From: Hyphomonadaceae bacterium
GTDB taxonomy: Bacteria; Pseudomonadota; Alphaproteobacteria; Rhizobiales; Hyphomicrobiaceae
Length of the DNA: 57,818 nucleotides
Direction of reading: 5' to 3'
NCBI GenBank assembly: GCA_019747815.1
Contig: JAIEQJ010000094.1
Span: 1-57,818, forward strand
Part shown: piece after piece, positions 8,857-16,895 of the stretch
Layout: each line of letters starts with the position of its first letter
Position numbering within the stretch: position 1 is the first letter of the stretch
Position numbers and translations under genes: made by a program
The notes under the pieces: model-generated
The model's input: only the letters and a program-made list of their open reading frames with translations
Told to the model about the DNA's origin: nothing
The model's database searches: none

Positions 8857-9590
8857 GCCACGGCCTCCGTGCCCCGCCGCCGTGGGCTATTGTGCAGGCC
8901 GCACTCCTTGCCGTCCTCCTGCTCCCACCACCAGCGGCCGGCCCTGACGTCCTCGTCCGGTCCAATCGCGCGCGTGCACGGTTGGCAGCCGATGGAGGGG
9001 AAGCCGCGGGCATGGAGGGGATTGACCGGAATATCATGCGCCGCGACGTAGGCCTGCAGGCGATCGAGCGGCCAGTCCGCCAGCGGGTTGACCTTGACGA
9101 GGCGGTGCGCATCGTCCCAGGCGGCGAAGGCGACCTCGCTGCGGCCCGCCGATTGCTGGCGCCGCAAGCCGGTGATCCAGACGGCCGCGCCCGCGAGCGC
9201 GCGGGCCAACGGCCGCACCTTGCGCACCTCGCAGCACGCCTTGCGCGCGGCAATGGAGAGGCGGAAGCCGAGCACGCCGTCGCGCGCCACCAGCTCCTCG
9301 ACGTCCCCGGCATCGGGGGCGATGACGCGGATGCGCACGCCATAGCGCTGCACGCTGCGATCGAGGGTTTCCAGCGTCTCGGGAAAGTGCCGTCCCGTGT
9401 CGAGGGTGAAGACGTCGATGTCGGCGCGGGTTTGCGCGATGGCGTGCAGGATGGCCTAGTCCTCCAGTCCGAGACTGGTGGAAAATGCAATCCTGCCCCC
9501 ACCGCCCCCCGCGATGGCAGCGATTCGGCCTTCGAGGCTGTCGAGCGCGGCCAATTGCCCACTGAGGCTGTGCATGGCGTCGCGGCCCAT
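8853..9590 (-). pseudogene. cysH: Assimilatory APS reductase, interrupted by an in-frame amber codon
   Basis: Reduces activated sulfate to sulfite. The full frame would encode 245 residues from the ATG at 9590. It has the N-terminal FSTSLGLED motif, LDTGRHFPETL, KVRPLARAL and WITGLRRQQSAGR. Two Cys pairs (ACCEVRK and CQPC) and a terminal ECGLH are also present. The paired cysteines are the 4Fe-4S ligands of the APS-reducing type, which needs no CysC. The frame is broken by a TAG (complement of 9456-9458) exactly where the family has Gln after LED. One base change (CAG to TAG, top-strand position 9458) explains it, and the frame is otherwise clean on both sides. Possibilities are a real null mutation, a base-calling error, or amber readthrough. 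Confidence 0.9.
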
Positions 9591-9970
9591 GGCCGTGCCC
9601 CGGTCTCTCGGCTGAGGATTGTCGAGCGGTTGGAACATGCGTCGGCCCACTGCGCACCCCATTTTCGGCGGGGATGGCGCTGAATATAGAGCAAAACATT
9701 CTATGTGAAGTGAGATTTTGAAATAAGAATAGAATTTCATTTCGTATATGGGCGGCATGAGGAAAGTTCGGCCTGTGCAGTTGCGAGGGCACCGCGTTCG
9801 GCATTGCGTCTTCGGTTCGCAAAATGCGGCCCACAGCAGGGGGCGCGGGCGGGCGGCGGCGTCCGCGACACGGTGTGCACAGCCGAACCCTTCATCAGGT
9901 CGTGAAGGCCACATTCTGATCATATTCGCGCGGCGCAGTGGCTGCCGGGGGCCGATCTGCAGGACCTTGA
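9591..9970. promoter_or_regulatory. AT-rich control region upstream of cysHDN
   Basis: This 380-base gap separates the cys operon from the divergent L,D-transpeptidase gene. It holds an AT-rich island at about 9684-9750 in otherwise GC-rich DNA. An inverted repeat, ATTCTAT at 9698-9704 and ATAGAAT at 9729-9735, spans 38 bases. A second dyad GAAAT...ATTTC overlaps its right half. Position and symmetry suggest a promoter with a regulator site (for example a LysR- or Rrf2-type sulfur regulator), but the regulator is not identified. The remaining 200 bases show nothing recognisable. Confidence 0.5.
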
Positions 9971-10654
9971 ATGCGCATGCTGACCGCACCACGCCGATCC
10001 TGTCGCGCAGCTCTCATCGCGGGGTTTCTGACGCTGCTCGCGGGGCTCATGGCGCAGCCGGCCGCGGCCCAGCTGTTCTGGGATTGGGGCGGTGGACATG
10101 TGGTCGGCGACAGCGGGCGCGAGGTGGTGCCCTTCAATCCGCAATACCCACCGGGCCAGGTCATCGTGAGCTTCGGCGATCGCCGCCTCTACTTCATCAC
10201 GCGCGCCGGCGAAGCTATCAGCTATCCCATCGCCATCCCGAGGGACGAGGATCGCTGGGAAGGCACCACGAAGGTTTCGGACAAGCGGGTCAATCCGTCG
10301 TGGACGCCGACACCGACGATGGTTGCCGAGAACCCGCGCCTGCCGCGCTGGGTGCCCGGCGGGCATCCCATGAACCCGCTCGGCGTGCGGGCCCTCTATC
10401 TGGGATCGAGCGCCTACCGCATCCACGGCACCGATGCGCCCTGGACCATCGGCACGGCCGTCTCCAAGGGCTGCATCCGCCTGTACAATCGGGACGTGCT
10501 CGATCTGTATCCGCGGGTGCCCGTGGGCGCCGTGGTCACGGTGACGTGGGAGCGTTTCAATGCGCGTGCGGATGTGGGCGTCGCAGCGACGCACGTCCCG
10601 TCCAGGCCACCGCTCAGGCGGATGGAACAGTCTGACCTGCCCCCGCTGCGCTGA
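9971..10654 (+). CDS. L,D-transpeptidase (YkuD/ErfK family), exported
   Basis: Periplasmic enzyme that makes 3-3 peptidoglycan cross-links or attaches proteins to peptidoglycan through a catalytic Cys. The 227-residue protein has an N-terminal signal sequence (Arg-rich start, then LIAGFLTLLAGLM, cleavage plausible at AAA-Q). The YkuD domain contains GQVIVSFGDRRLYFI, the GGHPMNPLGVRALYLG segment, and the active site YRIHGTDAPWTIG ... SKGCIRLYN with catalytic His and Cys. It is monocistronic and divergent from the cys operon. Confidence 0.93.
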   Translation: MRMLTAPRRSCRAALIAGFLTLLAGLMAQPAAAQLFWDWGGGHVVGDSGREVVPFNPQYPPGQVIVSFGDRRLYFITRAGEAISYPIAIPRDEDRWEGTTKVSDKRVNPSWTPTPTMVAENPRLPRWVPGGHPMNPLGVRALYLGSSAYRIHGTDAPWTIGTAVSKGCIRLYNRDVLDLYPRVPVGAVVTVTWERFNARADVGVAATHVPSRPPLRRMEQSDLPPLR

Positions 10655-10782
10655 TCCTGCGCCGCCCGACGAGACGTGATCGCGCACAGTCGATCGGCTA
10701 ATGCCCTTGCCTTGGCTCGCACGCGCGCGCATGGTTTGCCCCGCCGTGCACAAGGCGATCGGCAGCGGGAGGACGTTTGAGC

Positions 10783-11856
10783 ATGGCCGTCGAGGTTGCG
10801 GTGATCGGCACGGGCTGGTGTGGCGGGATTCGCGCGGAGACGCTGTCGCGCTCGGCGCTGGTGAGCAAGCTGCACGTCTGCGAGATCCGCCCCGATCGCC
10901 TGGCCGAGGTGCAGAGGATCACCAATGCGGCCACGGCAACCCTCAACACTCAGGACATCATCCAGAATCCGAACATCGTCGCGGTCTACATCTGCACCAC
11001 GCCCGAGCACACGCACTTTCCCATCGCCCGCGATTGCCTGCAGGCCGGCAAGCATGTGCTGCTGGAGAAACCCATCGCGCTCGAATTGTGGGAAGCCGAC
11101 ACGCTGATCGCGCTCGCCAAGCGCGGCAACCTCAAGTTCACCATCGGCTATTCGCAGCGCTTCAACACCAAGATCGCCTACGCCAAGAAGAAGATCGTCG
11201 ACGGCACGCTCGGCAAGCCGGTGAGCGTGATGGTGAGCCGGCATTTGTCCCGCAGCCTGGGCAAGAAGATCGCCCAGCGCGTGCGCCTGTCGCCGGCGGC
11301 GATGGAATCCACCCACGACCTCGACATCGTGTTCTGGCTGCTGGAGCCGGCCAAGCCGGTGCGCGTCTATGCGCAGGGCGCCTACGGCACCATGCAGGCC
11401 GTCAACGGCTCCTACGACATCATGTGGTCGACGGTGACCATGGACAACGGCGTGCTGGTCGCCATCGGCGGCGGCTGGAACCTGCCGCCGAGCTATCCCA
11501 ATTATTGCGCCACCTGGATCGAGATCACGGGCACGGAAGGGTCGCTGTTCCTCGACGATACGCAGCGCGACAACTGGCTGAGCACGGTGGCGGAGGGCAC
11601 GCGCTTTCCCATGTCGACCATGCCCGGCGAGCAGGTGGACCACGTGTTCGCCGGCCAGATGGGGCCGGAGACCATCCATTTCCTGGAGTCGGTTATTCTC
11701 GACCGCCCCGTGATGGTGACGCCCGAGAGCGCCCGCGTGGTGATGGAGACCTATTGCGCGGCCGACCTGTCGGCCGAGCGCAACGAGCCCATCGACCTGC
11801 CGCTGTCGAACGAGACGCTGGCCGGCATCGCCGAGCTGACCGCCGCAAGGCGTTAG
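10783..11856 (+). CDS. Gfo/Idh/MocA family oxidoreductase
   Basis: NAD(P)-dependent sugar or inositol dehydrogenase-like protein of 357 residues. The N-terminal Rossmann fold has VAVIGTGWCGGIRAE, followed by YICTTPEHTHFPIARDCLQ and HVLLEKPIALE; the EKP motif supplies the conserved Lys. The C-terminal alpha/beta domain begins after GYSQRFN. The substrate is unknown. The ATG at 10783 is preferred to a TTG at 10777. It lies alone between the L,D-transpeptidase gene and a small DUF4926 gene. Confidence 0.88.
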   Translation: MAVEVAVIGTGWCGGIRAETLSRSALVSKLHVCEIRPDRLAEVQRITNAATATLNTQDIIQNPNIVAVYICTTPEHTHFPIARDCLQAGKHVLLEKPIALELWEADTLIALAKRGNLKFTIGYSQRFNTKIAYAKKKIVDGTLGKPVSVMVSRHLSRSLGKKIAQRVRLSPAAMESTHDLDIVFWLLEPAKPVRVYAQGAYGTMQAVNGSYDIMWSTVTMDNGVLVAIGGGWNLPPSYPNYCATWIEITGTEGSLFLDDTQRDNWLSTVAEGTRFPMSTMPGEQVDHVFAGQMGPETIHFLESVILDRPVMVTPESARVVMETYCAADLSAERNEPIDLPLSNETLAGIAELTAARR

Positions 11857-11938
11857 GGCTACTTTGCCACCCCAGGGCATGGGCGATGGGAGAAGTCGAC
11901 TTCGGTTCCTCACCGCATGTCCGTGCTAGATTGGATAC

Positions 11939-12163
11939 ATGACAGGTGAACTCGACACTGTTGTTCTTACTCGGGATTTGCCCGAGCAGCGCCTTTGCAA
12001 GGGCGATCTCGGCGCCGTCGTGCACGTGCACCCGGATGGTGAGGCATACGAGGTGGAGTTCATAACGCTCGACGGCGGAACGCTGGCGGTGGTCACTCTG
12101 CCCGCCGATGCAATACGGGCCGCAACGGGTCGCGAAATCGCGCACGTGCGCGAGGTTGCCTAG
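11939..12163 (+). CDS. DUF4926 family small protein
   Basis: A 74-residue protein with the DUF4926 layout: short N-terminal strand LDTVVLTRDLPE, then GDLGAVVHVHP, then the Y-x-VEFI segment, and a final segment LPADAIRAA. The family is small and of unknown function. It is the last plus-strand gene before the convergent transporter operon, with only 16 bases between stops. Confidence 0.75.
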   Translation: MTGELDTVVLTRDLPEQRLCKGDLGAVVHVHPDGEAYEVEFITLDGGTLAVVTLPADAIRAATGREIAHVREVA

Positions 12164-12179
12164 GAAGGCACCGCTCAAG

Positions 12180-13706
12180 CTACGGCTTCTCCCCCGCCTC
12201 CGCTTCGGCCAGGCGCTCGCGCCAATCGCGGCGCCCGAAGTATGAAACGGCGGCGAGGGTGAGCAGCACGCCGCAGACGGCAAACAGGGCCGCCGCGATC
12301 GGCCGGGTGAAGAAGATCGTCCAATTGCCGCTCGACATGACGAGCGATTGCCGCAGGCTGAGCTCGAAGGTGGGGGCAATCACCAGCCCCAGCACCAGCG
12401 GCGCCGGATCGAACTCGAACTTGCGCAGCAGGTAGCCGACCACGCCCATGATCAGCATGATCCAGACATCGACGATCGAGCTGTTCACGAGATAGACGCC
12501 GACAATGCAGAACATGATGATCAGCGGATAGAGATAGGCATAGGGGATCTGCAACACGCGCACGAACAGTCCGACCAGCGGCAGATTGAGCGCCAGCAGC
12601 ATCAGATTGCCGACGTACATGGAGGCGATGAAGCCCCAGAACACCTGCGGATGCTCGTTGACGAGCTGGGGTCCGGGCGGCACGCCGTGGATGAGGAGGG
12701 CGGCCATCAAGACGGCGGTCACCGGCCCCGTCGGCAGGCCAAGCGCCAGCATCGGCACGAATGCGCCGGTGGAGGCGGCGTTGTTGGCTGATTCCGGCCC
12801 GGCCACACCCGCCACTGCGCCCGTGCCGAACTCCCCGGGCGTCTTGGAGACGCGCTTTTCCACCGCATAGGAGAGGAAGCTCGCAATGATGTGGGCCGAG
12901 CCCGGCACGATGCCCACCATGAAGCCCAGCACCGAGCCGCGCGCGATCGGCATGGCCGATCCGCGCCACTCCTGGCGGTTCGGCATCAACTCGCGAAAGC
13001 GCGGCGGCATGACCTTGCCCACGACCGACTTGCTGGGCGTGGACAGGATTTCGCCGAGCCCGAACAGCCCGACCGCCACCGGCACGATGCCGATGCCGTC
13101 GCCCAGCTCCTTGATGTCGAAGCTGTAGCGGAAATGCCCGGACATGACGTCGATGCCGATGCAGCCGAGCAGCAGCCCCGTGATCGCCATGATCATGGTG
13201 CGCACCAGCGAGGTCGTGGACATGTAGGCCAGAAAGACGAGCCCGAGCACCAGCAGGGCGGTGTATTCGGGCGGGCCGAAGCGGAGCGCGAAGCTGGCCA
13301 GCGGCGGCGCCACCAGCGTGAGCAGGATGACGCCGAAGGTGCCGGCGATGAACGAGCCGACCGCGGCAATGGCAAGGGCTGCGCCGGCGCGGCCCTTGCG
13401 CGCCATGGCATAGCCGTCGATGCAGGTCATGACGGACGCCGCCTCGCCCGGGATGCGCATCAGGATGGAGGTGGTGGAGCCGCCGTACTGCGAGCCGTAG
13501 TAGATGCCGGCCAGCATGACGATGGCCTTGGTGGCGTCGAGGCCGAAGGTGACGGGCAGCAGCAGCGAGATGCCGGCCAGCGGGCCGATGCCCGGCAGCA
13601 TGCCGACCAGGGTGCCGACGAGGCAGCCGAGGAAGGCATAGACGAGAACATCCGGGCGGAAGGCGACCGAGAAGCCGAGCAGCAGGTTGTCGAAGATGGC
13701 ATCCAT
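12180..13706 (-). CDS. Tripartite tricarboxylate transporter, large permease (TctA family)
   Basis: Inner-membrane carboxylate transporter subunit of 508 residues with about 11-12 hydrophobic segments. TctA signatures are LVGTLVGMLPGIGPLAGISLLL near the N-terminus, YYGSQYGGSTTSILMRIPGE, GFMVGIVPGSAHIIASFLSY, and GALLIHG-like GVPPGPQL. It follows the TctB- and TctC-type genes with 7- and 44-base gaps, completing a TTT system. The substrate is probably an organic or aromatic acid, given the aryl-CoA ligase and monooxygenase genes upstream on the same strand. Confidence 0.94.
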   Translation of the reverse strand: MDAIFDNLLLGFSVAFRPDVLVYAFLGCLVGTLVGMLPGIGPLAGISLLLPVTFGLDATKAIVMLAGIYYGSQYGGSTTSILMRIPGEAASVMTCIDGYAMARKGRAGAALAIAAVGSFIAGTFGVILLTLVAPPLASFALRFGPPEYTALLVLGLVFLAYMSTTSLVRTMIMAITGLLLGCIGIDVMSGHFRYSFDIKELGDGIGIVPVAVGLFGLGEILSTPSKSVVGKVMPPRFRELMPNRQEWRGSAMPIARGSVLGFMVGIVPGSAHIIASFLSYAVEKRVSKTPGEFGTGAVAGVAGPESANNAASTGAFVPMLALGLPTGPVTAVLMAALLIHGVPPGPQLVNEHPQVFWGFIASMYVGNLMLLALNLPLVGLFVRVLQIPYAYLYPLIIMFCIVGVYLVNSSIVDVWIMLIMGVVGYLLRKFEFDPAPLVLGLVIAPTFELSLRQSLVMSSGNWTIFFTRPIAAALFAVCGVLLTLAAVSYFGRRDWRERLAEAEAGEKP

Positions 13707-13713
13707 GGCGCGC

Positions 13714-14160
13714 CTAGAATCCCATGAGGCCGCGGGGCAACGGCGACTTGAGCAGGAGGCCGAACAACGTGTAGGCCAGCGTCGTCACGCCGATGCTGAA
13801 GGCGGCCGACACGAGGAAGGGTCTCCGTTCCACGACGAATGTCAGTGCAAACAGCAGCGCGCCGACGGTGAGGAGGAAGCCAAGCGTGGTGTAGAGCGCC
13901 ACGGCTGCCGCTGCGGCCGCCGTGACGCGGACGGCGTGCGGCAGGTCGGTCCAGGCGATGTCGGCCAGCGGCGGGCTCTCGCCGGCCCGCGCGAAGAGGG
14001 CCACGCCGAAGGCCATGAGGAAGCCGACGAGAAGCGTGGGCAGCATGCCGGCCCCCGGCGAGGCCAGCGTGCCGAAGGGCAGATCGGTGCTGAGCGCAAA
14101 GATCCCTGCCCCCGCCAGGATCAAGGCGCCGCCGGCGACGTGGTCTCTGCGCAGGTTCAA
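13714..14160 (-). CDS. Tripartite tricarboxylate transporter, small permease (TctB family)
   Basis: A 148-residue membrane protein with four predicted transmembrane helices (AGGALILAGAGIFAL, LLVGFLMAFGVALFA, AAAAAVALYTTLGFLLTVGALLFAL, SAAFSIGVTTLAYTLFGLLL). This is the usual size and layout of TctB. The LPFGTLASPGAGMLPTLL segment between the first two helices is typical of the family. It sits between the binding protein and the large permease. Confidence 0.9.
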   Translation of the reverse strand: MNLRRDHVAGGALILAGAGIFALSTDLPFGTLASPGAGMLPTLLVGFLMAFGVALFARAGESPPLADIAWTDLPHAVRVTAAAAAAVALYTTLGFLLTVGALLFALTFVVERRPFLVSAAFSIGVTTLAYTLFGLLLKSPLPRGLMGF

Positions 14161-14204
14161 GCGGCGCTCCCGGGCTGGCCGCCATCGGCAGCCGGCGATT
14201 TGCG

Positions 14205-15179
14205 TTACACCTTGCCGACCAGCCTTACCGCCTCTTGCACGCGCTTGGCATCGGCGTCCCAGAAGGCCTTAAACTCGGGCTGATCGAGGTAGGCGACATC
14301 CTGGCCCAGATTGGTCATGGCTTCGGCGAATTTCGGGTCGGCAGCGGCCTTCCTCGATGCGTCGCGCATGGTGGTTATGATGGAATTCGGCGTGCCCTTG
14401 GGCGCGAACATTCCAACCCAGAGGTAGTACTCGATGTCGTAGCCGAGCTCCTTCATGGTCGGGACGTCGGGAATGGCCGGTGCGCGCTTGTCGCCGAAGC
14501 AGGCCAGCGCGCGAACCTTGCCCGCCTTGCGCTGCGCGTTGGCCGCGGCGATGGAGGATACCAGCATCTGAGCGTTGTTGCCGAGCAGCGCGGTGAGTGC
14601 AGGGCCGCCGCCATTGGTGGGCAGGTGCTTCATCTGGACGCCGGCCGCATGCATGAAGAGAGCCATGGGCAGATGCAGGGCGCCGTGCAGGCCCGATGAG
14701 CTGAAGACAAGGTCGTTGGGTCGCTTCTTCACGTCATCCAGAAACTCCTTGAACGTCTTGTAGGGCTGCTGCTCGTTGGTGATGAGCACACACGGATCGG
14801 CGATGAAGCGGGCGATCGGGATGAAGTCGTCGTTGGTGAACTTCACCGGGCGGCCGTACAGGCGGTCGACCTCGGCGAAGCCGGAGATCGACACGATGTG
14901 CACCAGCAGCGTGTAGCCGTCGGGCTTGGCGGCGGCGGCGAACTGCGCGCCGACCTGGCCTGCCGCGCCGGCCTTGGTCTCGATCACCATCGGCTGCTTC
15001 AGGATCGGCTCCAGCACCGAGGCCAGCGGCCGGGCGACGACGTCGGCCGCGCCGCCGGGCGGAAACGGATTGATGAAGGTGACGGCCCGCGAGGGGTAGA
15101 CCTCCTGCGCGGCGGCCGTCCCTGTGGCGAGCGCTGCTGCAGCGGCAGTGGAGCCCACGACGAAGCTGCGTCTGTCCAT
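14205..15179 (-). CDS. Tripartite tricarboxylate transporter substrate-binding protein (Bug/TctC)
   Basis: Periplasmic solute receptor of 324 residues. The N-terminus MDRRSFVVGSTAAAAALATG is a twin-arginine-like signal ending at AAA. The mature part has the Bug motif YPSRAVTFINPFPPGGAADVVARP, the GAAGQVGAQFAA segment and IPDVPTMKELGYD. The ATG at 15179 follows a GGGGAGG Shine-Dalgarno and puts the signal at the N-terminus. It is first in the TctC-B-A operon, downstream of the aryl-CoA ligase gene. Confidence 0.94.
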   Translation of the reverse strand: MDRRSFVVGSTAAAAALATGTAAAQEVYPSRAVTFINPFPPGGAADVVARPLASVLEPILKQPMVIETKAGAAGQVGAQFAAAAKPDGYTLLVHIVSISGFAEVDRLYGRPVKFTNDDFIPIARFIADPCVLITNEQQPYKTFKEFLDDVKKRPNDLVFSSSGLHGALHLPMALFMHAAGVQMKHLPTNGGGPALTALLGNNAQMLVSSIAAANAQRKAGKVRALACFGDKRAPAIPDVPTMKELGYDIEYYLWVGMFAPKGTPNSIITTMRDASRKAAADPKFAEAMTNLGQDVAYLDQPEFKAFWDADAKRVQEAVRLVGKV

Positions 15180-15275
15180 GCAGTCCTCCCCTGGCGAATT
15201 GGCATACATTGTGCCACTCGTCCGATGGTGCATGGTAACGGCGCGGATTGCGGCGGGCAACCGTCCGTCGCGGTC

Positions 15276-16895
15276 TCAGGTGCGGCGCAGCGCCTGGCGG
15301 TCGATCTTTCCAGTGCCGGTCTTGGGCAGCTCCTCAAGGTAGGCGATCAGGCGCGGGTACTTGTGGGGCAAGAGCCGCCCCTTGACGAAATCCTGCAGGT
15401 CGCGCGTGGTGGCTTCCGAGCTCCCGGCAGAGTCGGCCAGCACCACGAAGGCCTTGAGCGCCGTGAGCCCGTTCGCCTGCTCGACGGCGAGCACGGCGCA
15501 TTCGCGCACGCAGGGATGATCGGCCAGGCACAGCTCGACCTCCAGCGGATAGACCCACTGGCCGCTGACCTTGACGAGATCGTCGGCGCGGCCGCGGAAG
15601 AAATGGAAGCCGTCGGCATCGCGCACGAAGCGGTCGCCGGTGTAGATCCAGCCGCCGGCGCGCATCGTCTCAGCCGTCTTGTCGGGGCGGTTCCAGTAGC
15701 AGGGCGCATTGGAGCCGCCGCGGACCCACAGCACGCCCTCCTCTCCGTCGGCGGTCTCGCGGCCGCCGGCATCGGTGAGCTTGAGCTCGTAGCCCCGCAC
15801 CCGCTTGCCGGCGGCGCCGAGCTTCTTCTCCCGCGGGGTGTTGGACAGATAGATGTGCAGGGCCTCGGTGGAGCCCAGCCCCTCCATGATCTCAAGGCCC
15901 GAGATTGTCCTCCACGCATTGAACACGTCCGCCGAGAGCACCTCGGCCGCCGACACCGCCAGCCGCAAGCTGGAGAGGTCGGCGCCTTGAGCGTCGGGCG
16001 ATTTGGTGAGCGCCGTGTAGAGCGTCGGCAGGCCAAAGAATACGGTGGCCCGATAGCGCGCAATGGCATCGAAGATCGCCGCCGGCTTGGGCTGGCCCGG
16101 CAGAAGCACGCTCGATGCGCCGACCGAGAATGGAAACGTGAGGGAGTTGCCGAGCCCGTAGGCGAAGAAGATCTTCGGCACCGAGAAGCAGATGTCGTCC
16201 TCCGTCAGCGTGAGCAGATGGTGCGCATAGGACCAGTGCGTGTAGGCCATGTCGTGCTGCAGGTGCACGACGCCCTTGGGCCGGCCGGTGGAGCCCGACG
16301 AATACATCCAGAACGCCATGTCGTCGCGGTGCGTGCGGGCCGCGTCCAGGGCGGGTGCGGGGGCAGACAGCCATTCCGCGGCAGATCGCGTCGGCACTGC
16401 AGGCGTTGCGGGCGGCTCACCGTCGAGGACCATCAAGGTGTGGAGCTGCGTGTCCCGGCAGGCCGCGGCATCGAAGCGGTCTGCAAAGGCGGCCTCGGTG
16501 ATGGCGAGGCGCGCACCCGAGTCGGCGAGATAGAACTGCAGGAGATCGGGCGGCGTCAGGGTGTTGATCAGCAGCGGCACCAGGCCCGCCCGCAGGGCGC
16601 CGAACAGGGCAGCGGGATAGGCCGGCGTGTCGTCGAGGAACAGCAGCACGCGCTCGCTGCGCCCGGCGCCCAGCGACAGCAGGGCCGCGCCGAGCCGGCG
16701 GGCATCGGCAGCCAGCTCCGCATAGGTGCGCGATCCCGCGGGGCTCCTCACCGCCAGGCGATCGCCGCGCCCGGCGCCCAGATTGTCGAACAGAATGGCG
16801 CTGGCGTTGTACTGCTCGGGCACGCAAAAGCCGATCTCGCGCGCGCCCGGCGCATCAGGGGGCACGAGGTCGGCGATGGGGGCGGAGCTCATCAT
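15276..16895 (-). CDS. Benzoate-CoA ligase family acyl-adenylate enzyme
   Basis: Activates an aryl carboxylate to its CoA thioester through an acyl-AMP. The 539-residue protein has the AMP-binding core MYSSGSTGRPKGVVHLQHD, FGLPTLYTAL, EGLGSTEALHIYLSN, the YTGDRF motif, RADDLVKVSGQWVYPLEVE and the catalytic-lysine region PKTGTGKIDRQAL. The N-terminal EQYNASAILFDNL start and the FAYGLGNSLTFPF segment are those of the benzoate / hydroxybenzoate ligase branch. Its ATG overlaps the stop of the monooxygenase upstream (ATGA), so ligase and hydroxylase form one unit. The exact ring substitution is not readable. Confidence 0.9.
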   Translation of the reverse strand: MMSSAPIADLVPPDAPGAREIGFCVPEQYNASAILFDNLGAGRGDRLAVRSPAGSRTYAELAADARRLGAALLSLGAGRSERVLLFLDDTPAYPAALFGALRAGLVPLLINTLTPPDLLQFYLADSGARLAITEAAFADRFDAAACRDTQLHTLMVLDGEPPATPAVPTRSAAEWLSAPAPALDAARTHRDDMAFWMYSSGSTGRPKGVVHLQHDMAYTHWSYAHHLLTLTEDDICFSVPKIFFAYGLGNSLTFPFSVGASSVLLPGQPKPAAIFDAIARYRATVFFGLPTLYTALTKSPDAQGADLSSLRLAVSAAEVLSADVFNAWRTISGLEIMEGLGSTEALHIYLSNTPREKKLGAAGKRVRGYELKLTDAGGRETADGEEGVLWVRGGSNAPCYWNRPDKTAETMRAGGWIYTGDRFVRDADGFHFFRGRADDLVKVSGQWVYPLEVELCLADHPCVRECAVLAVEQANGLTALKAFVVLADSAGSSEATTRDLQDFVKGRLLPHKYPRLIAYLEELPKTGTGKIDRQALRRT

